A stretch of DNA of 64,000 nucleotides. Source: Comamonadaceae bacterium. Lineage in GTDB: Bacteria > Pseudomonadota > Gammaproteobacteria > Burkholderiales > Burkholderiaceae_C. Made by a program: the position numbers and the translations under genes. Where the stretch lies: NCBI GenBank assembly GCA_013297925.1, contig JAAFJC010000004.1, positions 37,287 through 101,286 of the forward strand. The letters run 5' to 3'. Positions 44,015-53,442 of the stretch are shown piece after piece (positions within the stretch are counted from its first letter, which is position 1; each line of letters opens with the position of its first letter). The notes below the pieces were generated by a model. It ran no database searches. It was not told the DNA's origin and saw nothing but the letters and a program-made list of their open reading frames with translations.

Positions 44015-45814
44015 TTAAAGCTCTTCCGAGCCCAAAAGCATCTCAGTGATGCCCTTACCCGCCTTCACCATCGGCCAAACGTTTTCTGTCGGGTCGGTGC
44101 GGAAATCCATGAAGACGGTGCGATCCTTCAGCTTACGCGCCTCGCGCAATGCTGGTTCGACGTCTTGTGGACGTTCGATCAGCATGCCCACGTGGCCATA
44201 AGCCTCGGCGAGCTTCACGAAGTTGGGCAACGCATCCATGTAGGAATGCGAATAACGGCCTTCGTAATCGATCTCTTGCCACTGGCGCACCATGCCGAGG
44301 TAGCGGTTATTCAGCGACACGATCTTGATCGGCGTGTTGTATTGCAAGCAGGTGGAGAGCTCTTGAATGCACATCTGCACCGAGCCTTCGCCTGTAACGC
44401 AGAACACTTCTGCATCCGGCTTGGCCATCTTGATGCCCATGGCGTATGGAATGCCCACGCCCATGGTGCCCAAGCCACCCGAGTTGATCCAGCGATTGGG
44501 CTGGTCAAAGCGGTAGAACTGAGCCGCCCACATTTGGTGTTGGCCCACGTCAGACGTGATGTAGGTCTCGACATCTTTGGTCATGTTCCAAAGCGTCTCG
44601 ACCACCATTTGCGGCTTGATCACGTCTGTTGCGGTGCGATCAAACTTCAGGCAGTCTTTGCTGCGCCAAGCTTCAATCGTGTTCCACCAGCTCGCCAAAT
44701 CGCTCGGGGCCACGCGCTGCGGCATTTCCTTGATCTGATTGATCATCTCGGTGAGCACGTCTTTCACGTCGCCCACGATAGGAATATCGACCTTCACGCG
44801 CTTGGAAATCGAAGATGGATCAATGTCGATATGGATGATCTTGCGCTCGTTTTGCGCGAAGTGTTTGGGGTTGCCAATCACGCGATCGTCAAAACGTGCG
44901 CCGACGGCGAGCAACACATCGCAGTTTTGCATCGCGTTATTGGCTTCCACCGTGCCATGCATGCCGAGCATGCCGAGGAATTTCTTGTCAGATGCGGGGT
45001 ATGCCCCCAAGCCCATGAGCGTGTTCGTCACGGGGTAGCCGAGCATATCCACCAAGGTTCGCAGCTCGTTGCTTGCGTCACCCAAGATCACGCCGCCGCC
45101 GGTGTAAATATACGGGCGCTTGGCCGTGAGCAAGAGTTGCAGCGCCTTGCGAATCTGGCCGCCGTGGCCTTTGACTTTTGGCTGGTAGCTGCGCAACTCG
45201 ATGGGTTGCTTGTAAGCGGCCAGATCAAACTTCACTTTGTTGAAGCTCACATCTTTCGGAATATCCACCACCACCGGGCCGGGGCGGCCTGTGCGGGCAA
45301 TGTGAAAAGCTTTCTTGATCGTGCTGGCCATATCACGCACGTCTTTCACCAAGAAATTGTGTTTCACGATCGGGCGTGTGATGCCGATGGTGTCGCATTC
45401 TTGGAAGGCATCCAGGCCAATGGCTGGCACGGGCACTTGGCCGGTGATGATCACCATGGGAATGCTGTCCATGTACGCAGTCGCAATGCCAGTCACAGCA
45501 TTGGTTGCGCCAGGGCCGCTCGTGACGAGTGCTACGCCCACATCACCTGTGGCACGCGCATAGCCATCGGCCGCATGCACAGCCGCTTGCTCGTGTCGCA
45601 CGAGGATGTGCTGCATGCTTTCTTGCTTGTACAGCGCATCATAAATATGCAGCACCGCACCGCCGGGATAGCCCCAAACGTATTTGACGTTTTCAGCAGC
45701 GAGCGCAGCGCAAAGCACTTCCGCGCCACGCATTTCGGGCAGGTGAGATGTATTAGAGGATGTGGCAGCGCTAGCAGCAGCGGCCGAGGCGATTTCCGCC
45801 TTGGAGATTTCCAT
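44015..45814 (-). CDS. ilvB: Acetolactate synthase large subunit
   Basis: 599-residue ThDP enzyme condensing pyruvate to acetolactate. It has the three ThDP-enzyme domains: VWGYPGGAVLHIYDAL with the catalytic Glu in VRHEQAAVHAADGYARATG, the middle FAD-binding region, and the ThDP/Mg motif GEGSVQMCIQELSTCLQYNTPIKIVSLNNRYLGMVRQWQ. An Ala/Ser-rich N-terminal extension of about 30 residues precedes the domain. AAGG 10 bp upstream favours ATG 45814 over the TTG at 45823 used by the ORF track. No leader peptide was recognised upstream. Confidence 0.97.
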   Translation of the reverse strand: MEISKAEIASAAAASAATSSNTSHLPEMRGAEVLCAALAAENVKYVWGYPGGAVLHIYDALYKQESMQHILVRHEQAAVHAADGYARATGDVGVALVTSGPGATNAVTGIATAYMDSIPMVIITGQVPVPAIGLDAFQECDTIGITRPIVKHNFLVKDVRDMASTIKKAFHIARTGRPGPVVVDIPKDVSFNKVKFDLAAYKQPIELRSYQPKVKGHGGQIRKALQLLLTAKRPYIYTGGGVILGDASNELRTLVDMLGYPVTNTLMGLGAYPASDKKFLGMLGMHGTVEANNAMQNCDVLLAVGARFDDRVIGNPKHFAQNERKIIHIDIDPSSISKRVKVDIPIVGDVKDVLTEMINQIKEMPQRVAPSDLASWWNTIEAWRSKDCLKFDRTATDVIKPQMVVETLWNMTKDVETYITSDVGQHQMWAAQFYRFDQPNRWINSGGLGTMGVGIPYAMGIKMAKPDAEVFCVTGEGSVQMCIQELSTCLQYNTPIKIVSLNNRYLGMVRQWQEIDYEGRYSHSYMDALPNFVKLAEAYGHVGMLIERPQDVEPALREARKLKDRTVFMDFRTDPTENVWPMVKAGKGITEMLLGSEEL

Positions 45815-45989
45815 GATGATCAACCTTTAAGAGTTAAAGTAACTTTGCAGGTACCCCTCACGCACACTTGCGATGCCGTTGCGGGGCTTCGAGCTTTGAA
45901 CATAAGCTTGCCTAAAGACAGCCGGATCAGAACTCTTTTGCAGCCGTTATTATGCCACCAGCACACCACCCTCCAACCCACACCTCCGA

Positions 45990-46925
45990 ATGACGACCGC
46001 GAACCCCCTGAAAATCGGCTTTTGCTGCCCCACGATCGATGCTCAGCCGTGGGCAGATGCCTTAGCGCACAAGCTTCCCTCGGCGCAAATGCACATCTGG
46101 CCAGGCAGCACTGAGAGCCTGGATTACGCGCTCACTTGGTCGCCCACACAAGAATTCTTCGACGCACAGCCGCGCCTCAAAGCCGTTTTCGCCCTCGGTG
46201 CTGGCATGGATTCGCTGCTCAAGCTTCGCCTGCCCGAGAGCCTGCCCTTGGTGCGCATTGAAGATGGAGGCATGGCTTCGCAGATGCAGGATTACGTGAC
46301 ACATGCCTTGCTGCGCCACGTCTATCGCTTTGATCGCTATGAGCAAGACACGCGCACTGGCCTGTGGCAACAATATGCTGAAAGCTTGCCAGAGCACTAC
46401 CCCGTAGGCATCCTCGGCCTAGGCGAGCTGGGCAGCAAGATCGCGGAGCGCGTGCGCGATTTGGGTTTTCCTGTTTGTGGCTGGAGCCGCTCGCCAAAAG
46501 TGCTGCAAGGCATTCGTTGCTACAGCGGCGATGAATTGCCGAAATTCTTGGCAAGCTGCCGCGTCTTGGTCTGCGCACTGCCATTAACGGCGCAAACCCA
46601 GAATATCTTGAACGAGAAAAATTTAAGCCTCTTACAGTCCAGCGCTTATCTCATCAATGTGGCTCGAGGTGCACATCTCGTTGAAGAGGATTTGCTCAAA
46701 CTGCTGGCTAGCGGGCACATCGCTGGTGCGTATCTGGATGTGCTGCGCACCGAGCCAGCTCCTGTAGATCATCCATTTCGCTCCCATCCGAGCATTACGC
46801 TCACGCCACATATCGCCGCGCAGACCTTAATGCAGCCCTCCATCGCACAGATCAGCGAGAAAATTCGCATGCTTGAGAAGGGCCAAGCCATCAGCGGCGT
46901 GGTGCAGCGAGAGCGTGGCTATTGA
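45990..46925 (+). CDS. ghrA: Glyoxylate/hydroxypyruvate reductase A-like
   Basis: 311-residue D-2-hydroxyacid dehydrogenase reducing 2-oxoacids with NAD(P)H. NAD(P) motif is GILGLGELGSKIAERV; catalytic Arg in INVARGAHLVEEDLL, Glu in DVLRTEPAPVDHPF, His in TPHIAAQT. The GhrA-like pattern (VFALGAGMDSLLK, RIEDGGMASQMQDYVTHALLR) distinguishes it from phosphoglycerate dehydrogenase. Divergent from ilvB. Confidence 0.9.
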   Translation: MTTANPLKIGFCCPTIDAQPWADALAHKLPSAQMHIWPGSTESLDYALTWSPTQEFFDAQPRLKAVFALGAGMDSLLKLRLPESLPLVRIEDGGMASQMQDYVTHALLRHVYRFDRYEQDTRTGLWQQYAESLPEHYPVGILGLGELGSKIAERVRDLGFPVCGWSRSPKVLQGIRCYSGDELPKFLASCRVLVCALPLTAQTQNILNEKNLSLLQSSAYLINVARGAHLVEEDLLKLLASGHIAGAYLDVLRTEPAPVDHPFRSHPSITLTPHIAAQTLMQPSIAQISEKIRMLEKGQAISGVVQRERGY

Positions 46926-47054
46926 GCGCGCCTTCGTGATTTTTTGCCTAAGTGGCGAGCAAAAGATGCATATGTCCTGATGCGATAATGCGCAGCGAGA
47001 CTCCGCTGCACTACCATCAGCGCATAGAATTACAACGCCCCCAAGCAGATCATT

Positions 47055-47621
47055 TTGGCCACCGAGCAAGAACTCTCCGATTTCCTCAAGTCTGTGGAAA
47101 AACGCGCCTTCAAGCGCTCGGTCTACCATGTCCGAGACGAAGATGCGGCATTGGACATCGTGCAAGACAGCATGATCAAACTCACGGTGAACTATGCCGA
47201 TAAGCCCGCAGCTGAGCTGCCGATGCTCTTCCAGCGCATTTTGCAAAATACCACCCTGGATTGGTTTCGCCGCCAAAAGACGCATCGCGCCGTGTTTTCC
47301 AACATGAGCGACTTTGAAAAGGCTGGCGAAGACGGTGAATTTGATTTATTGGAAACTTTAGAGTCGATTGACACCTCAGATGGCACGGAAAGTGCTGAGA
47401 CTCAGGTGTCTCGCGGTCAAGTCCTCCAGGAGATTGACGATGCGGTGCAATTGTTGCCAGCACGTCAACGGGAAGCCTTCCTCATGCGTTACTGGGAGGA
47501 AATGGATGTGGCAGAGACCGCAGCAGCTATGGGTTGTTCCGAAGGCAGCGTGAAAACGCACTGCTCTCGTGCAGTTCAGGCATTGAGCAAGACGCTTATT
47601 GCCAAGGGAATCAAACTTTAG
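47055..47621 (+). CDS. ECF-like RNA polymerase sigma factor
   Basis: 188-residue sigma-70 family protein starting with TTG. Region 2 spans about 15-80 (FKRSVYHVRDEDAALDIVQDSMIKLTVNYAD...LFQRILQNTTLDWFRRQKTHR) and region 4 about 125-180 (LLPARQREAFLMRYWEEMDVAETAAAMGCSEGSVKTHCSRAVQAL). It heads the conserved Burkholderiales block ECF sigma-DUF3619-DUF3106-RDD. DUF3619, a membrane protein, may act as its regulator; that is inference. Confidence 0.92.
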   Translation: MATEQELSDFLKSVEKRAFKRSVYHVRDEDAALDIVQDSMIKLTVNYADKPAAELPMLFQRILQNTTLDWFRRQKTHRAVFSNMSDFEKAGEDGEFDLLETLESIDTSDGTESAETQVSRGQVLQEIDDAVQLLPARQREAFLMRYWEEMDVAETAAAMGCSEGSVKTHCSRAVQALSKTLIAKGIKL

Positions 47622-47671
47622 TATTCATTTACAAACCAGTTAAAAATATTTATAAACCATAGGTGAAGATC

Positions 47672-48136
47672 ATGACCAACGCAACCCTCCTCCAACGCGA
47701 AGCCCAAATGGATCGTTTTGGCCTGAAGGTGGCCGCGTATCTGGATGACCAGCCTTTGGCTCACGATATTTCCGAGCGCCTGCGCGTGGCTCGCCAGCAA
47801 GCTCTGGCTCAGCACAAGCTCGTCTCAGTTGCTCAAACTCAAGCCGCTCCTAGCGTTTTTGTCTCAGGCTCTGCTGCTGTGCTCGGCGGCGGTGATGGTT
47901 CTGGTTGGTTCAACCGTTTTGCCGGCTTCGTGCCTTTGTTTGCTCTGGTCGTGGGTCTGGTGGCTATCAATATCAATGTGAATGACGATCGCGCCAATGA
48001 ATTGGCCGAAGTCGATACCCTTTTGCTCACTGACGATCTGCCGCCCGCTGCGCATACCGATCCCGGTTTTGCGCAATACCTCAAATTCGGCCCACCTTCT
48101 TTGGCTCAGCCTTCTGGCTTGCCCTCTGCACAGTAA
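47672..48136 (+). CDS. DUF3619 membrane protein
   Basis: 154-residue protein of the DUF3619 family. The N-terminal cytoplasmic part TLLQREAQMDRFGLKVAAYLDDQPLAHDISERLRVARQQALAQ is the family signature. A single TM segment (FAGFVPLFALVVGLVAINI) is followed by a short acidic segment ELAEVDTLLLTDDLPPAAHTDPGFAQYLKF. The layout, adjacent to the sigma factor, resembles an anti-sigma factor. AGGTGAAG precedes ATG 47672; the track uses a GTG at 47663. Confidence 0.88.
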   Translation: MTNATLLQREAQMDRFGLKVAAYLDDQPLAHDISERLRVARQQALAQHKLVSVAQTQAAPSVFVSGSAAVLGGGDGSGWFNRFAGFVPLFALVVGLVAININVNDDRANELAEVDTLLLTDDLPPAAHTDPGFAQYLKFGPPSLAQPSGLPSAQ

Positions 48137-48148
48137 GGTAGCCCAATC

Positions 48149-48823
48149 ATGCGATTTGCTGCTGCGCTGATCTGTATGACCAGCTTGGTTGCGGGATCGA
48201 TTGCGCTGTCTCAAACCAATGCTGCAAGCGAACCAGCCAAGGCAACTGTAGCCAAGCCTGCAGCAGCAGCTGCCAAAAAACCTCTTTGGAAAGAGCTCAG
48301 CCCCGCTGAGCAAACGGCTCTTCGCCCACTTGCTGCCAATTGGGATGCCATGGGTATCGGCCAAAAGCGCAAATGGCAAAGTGTCGCCAAAGATTTCGAC
48401 AAGCTCCCTACAACTCAGCAAGCCAAAATGCACACCCGCATGACGGAATGGATTGCATTAAGCCCTCAGCAGCGCGCCGAAGCGCGTATCAATTTCGCTG
48501 AAAACCGCCAACTCACCGATGGCCTAACGCCAGAGCAGCGTAAGGTGCAATGGCAGGCTTATCAACAGCTCAGCCCTGAAGAAAAGCGCAAGCTGGCTGA
48601 TAGCGCATCCAAGGCCACCCTTGCCGGCGCAGCGCCTGCGGCCAAACCACAGCCCGTGCTCAAGAAAGAGCCTGCGCCAGAATTCGGCACTGGCAAAGTT
48701 CTGGCCAATGCCAAAGCCGCCAACACCCCAGCACCAGGCAAAAAAATCGCTGTGGCTCCTCATGTGGCCAATCAAGGCAGCGTCTTACCCGGCTCTGCCA
48801 GTGAAACCACTGGAAAGCAATAA
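48149..48823 (+). CDS. DUF3106 secreted protein
   Basis: 224-residue protein with a signal peptide (MRFAAALICMTSLVAGSIALSQTNA), an Ala/Lys-rich stretch, and DUF3106 repeats of the type W..LSPAEQTALRPLAANWDAMGIGQKRKWQSVAKDF and LSPQQRAEARINF...LTPEQRKVQWQAYQQLSPEEKRKLAD. This LxPxQR periodicity suggests a helical, periplasmic protein. The C-terminal part is Ala/Pro/Lys-rich. Follows DUF3619 by 12 bp. Function unknown. Confidence 0.88.
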   Translation: MRFAAALICMTSLVAGSIALSQTNAASEPAKATVAKPAAAAAKKPLWKELSPAEQTALRPLAANWDAMGIGQKRKWQSVAKDFDKLPTTQQAKMHTRMTEWIALSPQQRAEARINFAENRQLTDGLTPEQRKVQWQAYQQLSPEEKRKLADSASKATLAGAAPAAKPQPVLKKEPAPEFGTGKVLANAKAANTPAPGKKIAVAPHVANQGSVLPGSASETTGKQ

Positions 48824-48861
48824 AACTCCTTCTCCTGCGCGTTTTTAAGCATTTTAAGCAG

Positions 48862-48909
48862 TTAGCCGGCATATTCATTGCGCGGGATGCTATGAAATAA
48901 GTAGCATTT
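48862..48909 (-). repeat. Dispersed repeat family A, copy 15
   Basis: On the reverse strand: AAATGCTACTTATTTCATAGC, CCCGCGCAATGAATATGCCG then GCTAAC. Lies between the DUF3106 and RDD genes. Confidence 0.82.
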
Positions 48910-48936
48910 ACAATCTAGGCTCTTGCAAAGCATGCC

Positions 48937-49467
48937 ATGAGCCAGATCGAAAGTCCCACTCCCGAAAACACCCCTGTACCTCCCAGTCTGCGCCGCCGTA
49001 TGGCTTGCTGGCTGTATGAAGGTGTGTTGATGTTTGGCGTGATTTGGATCGCTGGATACCTCTATGGCACGCTTTCTCAAACTCGCCACGCCATGGACAA
49101 TCGCTTGGGTTTGCAGATCTTTCTCTTCGTCATCTTCGGTATTTATTTCGTCTACTTTTGGCACAAAGGCCAAACCTTAGCGATGAAAACGTGGCATTTG
49201 CGTGTCGTGGGGCTGGATGGCCAAGCCATTTCGCAAAAGCGCGCTTTGGCGCGCTATGCATTGTCTTGGTTGTGGTTTTTGCCCCCCTTGGCCGCGGTCG
49301 CGCCTTTCAAACTGACTGCCGGAGAAATCGGCGTGATTGTTTTTGGCTGGATTGCGGTGTATGCCCTGCTCTCTCGTTTTCATCCCCAGCGGCAGTTTTT
49401 ACATGACGCTCTGGCTGGCACACGCCTGATCTCCCACAAGCCGATGAGTAAAACCATTCCCGCGTAA
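48937..49467 (+). CDS. RDD family membrane protein
   Basis: 176-residue membrane protein with the RDD domain (RRRMACWLYEGVLMFGVIWIAGYLYG) and later helices at about 65-80 and 105-150. The pattern GQTLAMKTWHLRVVGLDGQ and FLHDALAGTRLI is typical of RDD proteins, whose members include transporters and uncharacterised proteins. Ends the ECF sigma block and precedes dgkA by 17 bp. Confidence 0.9.
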   Translation: MSQIESPTPENTPVPPSLRRRMACWLYEGVLMFGVIWIAGYLYGTLSQTRHAMDNRLGLQIFLFVIFGIYFVYFWHKGQTLAMKTWHLRVVGLDGQAISQKRALARYALSWLWFLPPLAAVAPFKLTAGEIGVIVFGWIAVYALLSRFHPQRQFLHDALAGTRLISHKPMSKTIPA

Positions 49468-49484
49468 AACACATTCGATTCACG

Positions 49485-49877
49485 ATGTCTACCTCACAAG
49501 AATCCCCCACCGCTCAAAAAAAGCGCTCAGGCCTCGCCCGCATCATCCATGCCACAGGCTACTCTATCTCCGGCTTGAAAGTCGGCCTGCAAGAGCCCGC
49601 TTTTCGCCAAGAATTGATGCTCGCCGTCATCTTGATTCCCGCCGCCTTTTGGGTGGGGCGAAATTGGCTGGAGTCGGCATTTTTGATTTCAGTGGTCGTG
49701 CTGATGATGATTGTTGAATTGCTCAACACGGGCATCGAGCGCTCGATTGACCGCATCGGCCCCGAATGGCACGAGCTGTCTAAGACCGCCAAAGATCTGG
49801 GCTCAGCCGCTGTGCTGTTATCGCTTCTGCTCTGCGCAGGCGTCTGGCTCGCTGCTTTGTATTCACGCTTTTTCTGA
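49485..49877 (+). CDS. dgkA: Diacylglycerol kinase
   Basis: 130-residue inner-membrane enzyme that phosphorylates diacylglycerol in lipid recycling. The catalytic E and N/E motif is FLISVVVLMMIVELLNTGIERSIDRIGPEWHELSKTAKDLGSAAVLLSLLL, with three TM helices. Amphipathic N-terminus ARIIHATGYSISGLKVGLQEPAFRQELML is family-typical. Followed 6 bp later by the LOG gene. Confidence 0.95.
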   Translation: MSTSQESPTAQKKRSGLARIIHATGYSISGLKVGLQEPAFRQELMLAVILIPAAFWVGRNWLESAFLISVVVLMMIVELLNTGIERSIDRIGPEWHELSKTAKDLGSAAVLLSLLLCAGVWLAALYSRFF

Positions 49878-49883
49878 ACGCGC

Positions 49884-50830
<947 letters not shown>

Positions 50831-50855
50831 CTAAACTTTAACCCAGAAAGTGCGG

Positions 50856-51413
50856 TCAAGCGGCATGGGGATACTCTACCCTGATAACTTCTAAAGTCTG
50901 CACCCCAGCGGGCGTTTGCAGGCGCACCTCGTCGCCTTCTCGGCTTTTGAGAAATGCCCTCGCAATCGGAGCGATCCAGCTGACTTGCCCCTTGGTGCTT
51001 TCTGCTTCGTCGATGCCCAAGATGGTGATCGTGCGCTCTTCACCTTTGGCATCCGCATACGTCACCGTTGCACCAAAAAACACCTGATCGCTGCCATGAT
51101 GCTTTGTCGTATCCACCACCTCTGCAATCTCCAGCCGCTTCGTTAAAAACCGAATGCGTCGGTCTATCTCGCGCAGGCGTTTTTTGCCGTAAAGATAATC
51201 GCCATTCTCACTGCGATCACCGTTTTTCGCCGCCCAATGCACAGCTTCCACCACTTTCGGGCGCTCGTCATCCACCAGAATTTTCAGCTCCAACTGCAAG
51301 CGCTCGTAGCCAGCTCGGGTGATGTAGTTTTTACTGCCAGCAGGAATCGGGGGCGCGCCTGCAAGGTCCTCGTCCTCATCAGCATCAGTCTCTTTGGTAA
51401 ATGCCTTGCTCAT
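50856..51413 (-). CDS. greB: Transcription elongation factor GreB
   Basis: 185-residue Gre factor that rescues backtracked RNA polymerase. N-terminal coiled coil (YITRAGYERLQLELKILVDDERPKVVEAVHWAAKNGDRSENGDYLYGKKRLREIDRRIRFLTKRLE) with the acidic tip DRSENGDY, then the FKBP-like domain. KKRLREIDRR is the GreB form. An acidic N-terminal extension of about 25 residues (TDADEDEDLAG) is extra relative to E. coli GreB. Confidence 0.95.
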   Translation of the reverse strand: MSKAFTKETDADEDEDLAGAPPIPAGSKNYITRAGYERLQLELKILVDDERPKVVEAVHWAAKNGDRSENGDYLYGKKRLREIDRRIRFLTKRLEIAEVVDTTKHHGSDQVFFGATVTYADAKGEERTITILGIDEAESTKGQVSWIAPIARAFLKSREGDEVRLQTPAGVQTLEVIRVEYPHAA

Positions 51414-51428
51414 GATTTTTTCAGGGTG

Positions 51429-52343
51429 TCACTTTGATTTGCCTTCAATCGCAGCCTTGAGCTGCGGCATCAGGCGCTGCATGGCTAGCTTGCCGGAATC
51501 AATCGAGCGGCGCTTTGAAGTGAAATCTCCGCCTTTCACGCCCACTAACTCAGGCCGCACCACAATATCTGCGCCCTGCAAAGCATATTCATTGATGCTC
51601 TTGCCCATGATGGCAAAAGTCTGTAGCAACACGGCCACCGTGCCATCTGCCGCATTTCCCTCAGGCGCAGAAGAAATATCCACCGCAATGATCAGCTCTG
51701 CGCCCATCTGCTTGGCAAAGCGCACAGGCACAGGCGCGACCAAGCCGCCATCCACATACTCACGATCCCCAATTTTCACTGGGTTAAACACCGAGGGCAC
51801 CGAGCTGCTCGCGCGCACCGCTTGGCCGGTATCACCACGCTGAAAAAGCACGCCCTGCCCGCTCTTCAAATCTGTCGCCACAATGCCCAGCGGCAAGCTC
51901 ATGCTCTCCATGAGCTTGTTATTCACCTGCCGATTCACGTATTGCGAAAGGGCTTCACCACGCAGAATGCCTCGGCTGAAGAAAGGCAAAGTCCAATCTG
52001 TGATCTCGGCTTCCTCCATCTTCATCGCGATCTCTTGAAGCTGAGCGGCATTTTTGCCCGAAGCGTAAATCGCCCCAACCAATGAACCTGCAGACGTGCC
52101 CACAACCAAATCCACCTTGATACCCGCTTCCTCTAGAGCCGCGATCACACCCACATGCGCAAACCCTCGCGCTGCGCCGCCGCCCAACGCCAAGCCAATC
52201 CGAGGCAGCCGCTTGGGCGCAACAGGATCGGTTGTGCTCGCAGTCGCAGGTGGATCAGCGGATTTCACCGGCGCTATCGAGCAAGCAGACAAAGTGAGCA
52301 AGCAAGCGGCGAGCAAACAAATTTTCAATTTCACGAAACGCAT
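51429..52343 (-). CDS. Patatin-like phospholipase family lipoprotein
   Basis: 304-residue serine hydrolase of the RssA/NTE patatin family. A lipoprotein signal ends at LTLSAC. The oxyanion loop is GLALGGGAARGFAHVGVIAAL, nucleophile GTSAGSLVGAIYASG (GxSxG) and catalytic Asp in YVDGGLVAPVPV. All key residues are present. C-terminal ISSAPEGNAADGTVAVLLQTFAIMGKS is typical. Located 16 bp after greB in coordinates, upstream in transcription. Confidence 0.93.
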   Translation of the reverse strand: MRFVKLKICLLAACLLTLSACSIAPVKSADPPATASTTDPVAPKRLPRIGLALGGGAARGFAHVGVIAALEEAGIKVDLVVGTSAGSLVGAIYASGKNAAQLQEIAMKMEEAEITDWTLPFFSRGILRGEALSQYVNRQVNNKLMESMSLPLGIVATDLKSGQGVLFQRGDTGQAVRASSSVPSVFNPVKIGDREYVDGGLVAPVPVRFAKQMGAELIIAVDISSAPEGNAADGTVAVLLQTFAIMGKSINEYALQGADIVVRPELVGVKGGDFTSKRRSIDSGKLAMQRLMPQLKAAIEGKSK

Positions 52344-52434
52344 GGGCTGATTATCAGGGCACGAAAATCGCTGATAATCTGGGATTGACGTTTACGTTAA
52401 CGTCAATTCAACAACCAAATACAAATACCGGACG

Positions 52435-52537
52435 CAGAAGACGCAAAGGTTTCGCAGAGAACGCAAAAAAGAAATACAAAATCTGGTTTTCTTTTTTGCG
52501 TCTTCTGCGTAATTTTTGCGTTCTCTGCGTCCGGTAT
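52435..52537. repeat. Long inverted repeat family B, copy 5
   Basis: ATACCGGACGCAGAAGACGC and GCGTTCTCTGCGTCCGGTAT with a short centre. Lies in the divergent region between the patatin and SDR genes, 26 bp before the SDR start. Confidence 0.9.
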
Positions 52538-52562
52538 TCGATCTTCTCTTCTTGGAGTTCTT

Positions 52563-53321
52563 ATGCAAATCAAAGACAAAGTTTTCATCGTCACCGGCGG
52601 CGCATCGGGCTTGGGCGAAGGCACGGCGCGTATGCTGGCGGCTCAAGGCGGCAAAGTAGTGATTGCCGATATGCAAGCTGAGAAAGGCGAAGCCGTCGCA
52701 AAAGAAATTGGCGGCGCTTTCGTCAAATGCGATGTGACGAGTGAGGCTGATGGCCAAGCAGTCGTGACGAAGGCAACTGAAATGGGCAAGCTCATGGGCT
52801 TGGTCAATTGCGCAGGCATCGCCAGCGCCGAGCGTACCGTGGGCAAGAATGGCCCGCACAATTTTGACGCCTTCAAAAAGACAGTCACCATTAACCTCTT
52901 CGGCAGCTTCAACATGCTGCGCCTCGCCGCCGACGCCATGAGCAAAAACGAACCGGAATCCACCAAAGAGCGCGGATGCATCATCAACACTGCATCAGTC
53001 GCCGCGTACGACGGCCAGATTGGCCAAGCCGCCTACAGCGCCTCCAAAGGCGGCATCGTTGGCATGACGCTCCCAATAGCCCGCGACCTGTCGAAAATTG
53101 GCATCCGCGTTTGCACCATCGCCCCAGGCATCATGGGCACACCCATGATGTTTGGCATGCCGCAAGATGTGCAAGACGCCCTCGCAGCTGCTGTGCCCTT
53201 CCCTTCGCGCTTAGGCACGCCGCAAGACTACGCCAAACTCGCGCTGCACATCTTTGATAACGATTTGCTCAACGGCGAAACCATCCGCTTGGATGGTGCA
53301 ATTCGTTTGGCTCCGAAGTAA
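52563..53321 (+). CDS. Short-chain dehydrogenase (3-hydroxyacyl-CoA dehydrogenase type 2-like)
   Basis: 252-residue SDR. NAD(H)-binding GGASGLGEGTARMLAAQGGKVVIADM, NCAGIASAERTVGKNGPH, catalytic S-Y-K in NTASVAAYDGQIGQAAYSASKGGIVGM. The pattern NCAGIASA and the end DNDLLNGETIRLDGAIRLAPK match HSD17B10-like 3-hydroxyacyl-CoA dehydrogenases that use NAD+ in fatty-acid or 2-methyl-branched acyl oxidation. GGAG upstream. The family B repeat is just before the Shine-Dalgarno sequence. Confidence 0.92.
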   Translation: MQIKDKVFIVTGGASGLGEGTARMLAAQGGKVVIADMQAEKGEAVAKEIGGAFVKCDVTSEADGQAVVTKATEMGKLMGLVNCAGIASAERTVGKNGPHNFDAFKKTVTINLFGSFNMLRLAADAMSKNEPESTKERGCIINTASVAAYDGQIGQAAYSASKGGIVGMTLPIARDLSKIGIRVCTIAPGIMGTPMMFGMPQDVQDALAAAVPFPSRLGTPQDYAKLALHIFDNDLLNGETIRLDGAIRLAPK

Positions 53322-53338
53322 ACAGAGTTCGCAAATAG

Positions 53339-53372
53339 AAAGCCCACAGGTGCAGAGCCCGTGGGCTTTTTT
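53339..53372 (+). terminator. Rho-independent terminator after SDR gene
   Basis: AAAGCCCAC/GTGGGCTTT stem with a 13-bp loop, followed by T-rich sequence, 18 bp past the stop codon. Confidence 0.85.
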
Positions 53373-53378
53373 GTGTCC

Positions 53379-53425
53379 GCTATAAATTAAGTAGCACTCC
53401 GCGCATATTCTATGCCGGCCGACTG
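53379..53425 (+). repeat. Dispersed repeat family A, copy 16
   Basis: GCTATAAATTAAGTAGCAC, CGCGCATATTC and TATGCCGGCCGA. Sits between the convergent SDR and rimO genes, right after the terminator. Confidence 0.9.
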
Positions 53426-53442
53426 CTCAAGACGCTTAGAAA

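Noticed and set aside
43946-46114. 722-aa forward ORF
   Set aside because: Antisense shadow of ilvB and neighbours; His/Ala/Arg-rich nonsense, and the reverse strand encodes a complete acetolactate synthase.
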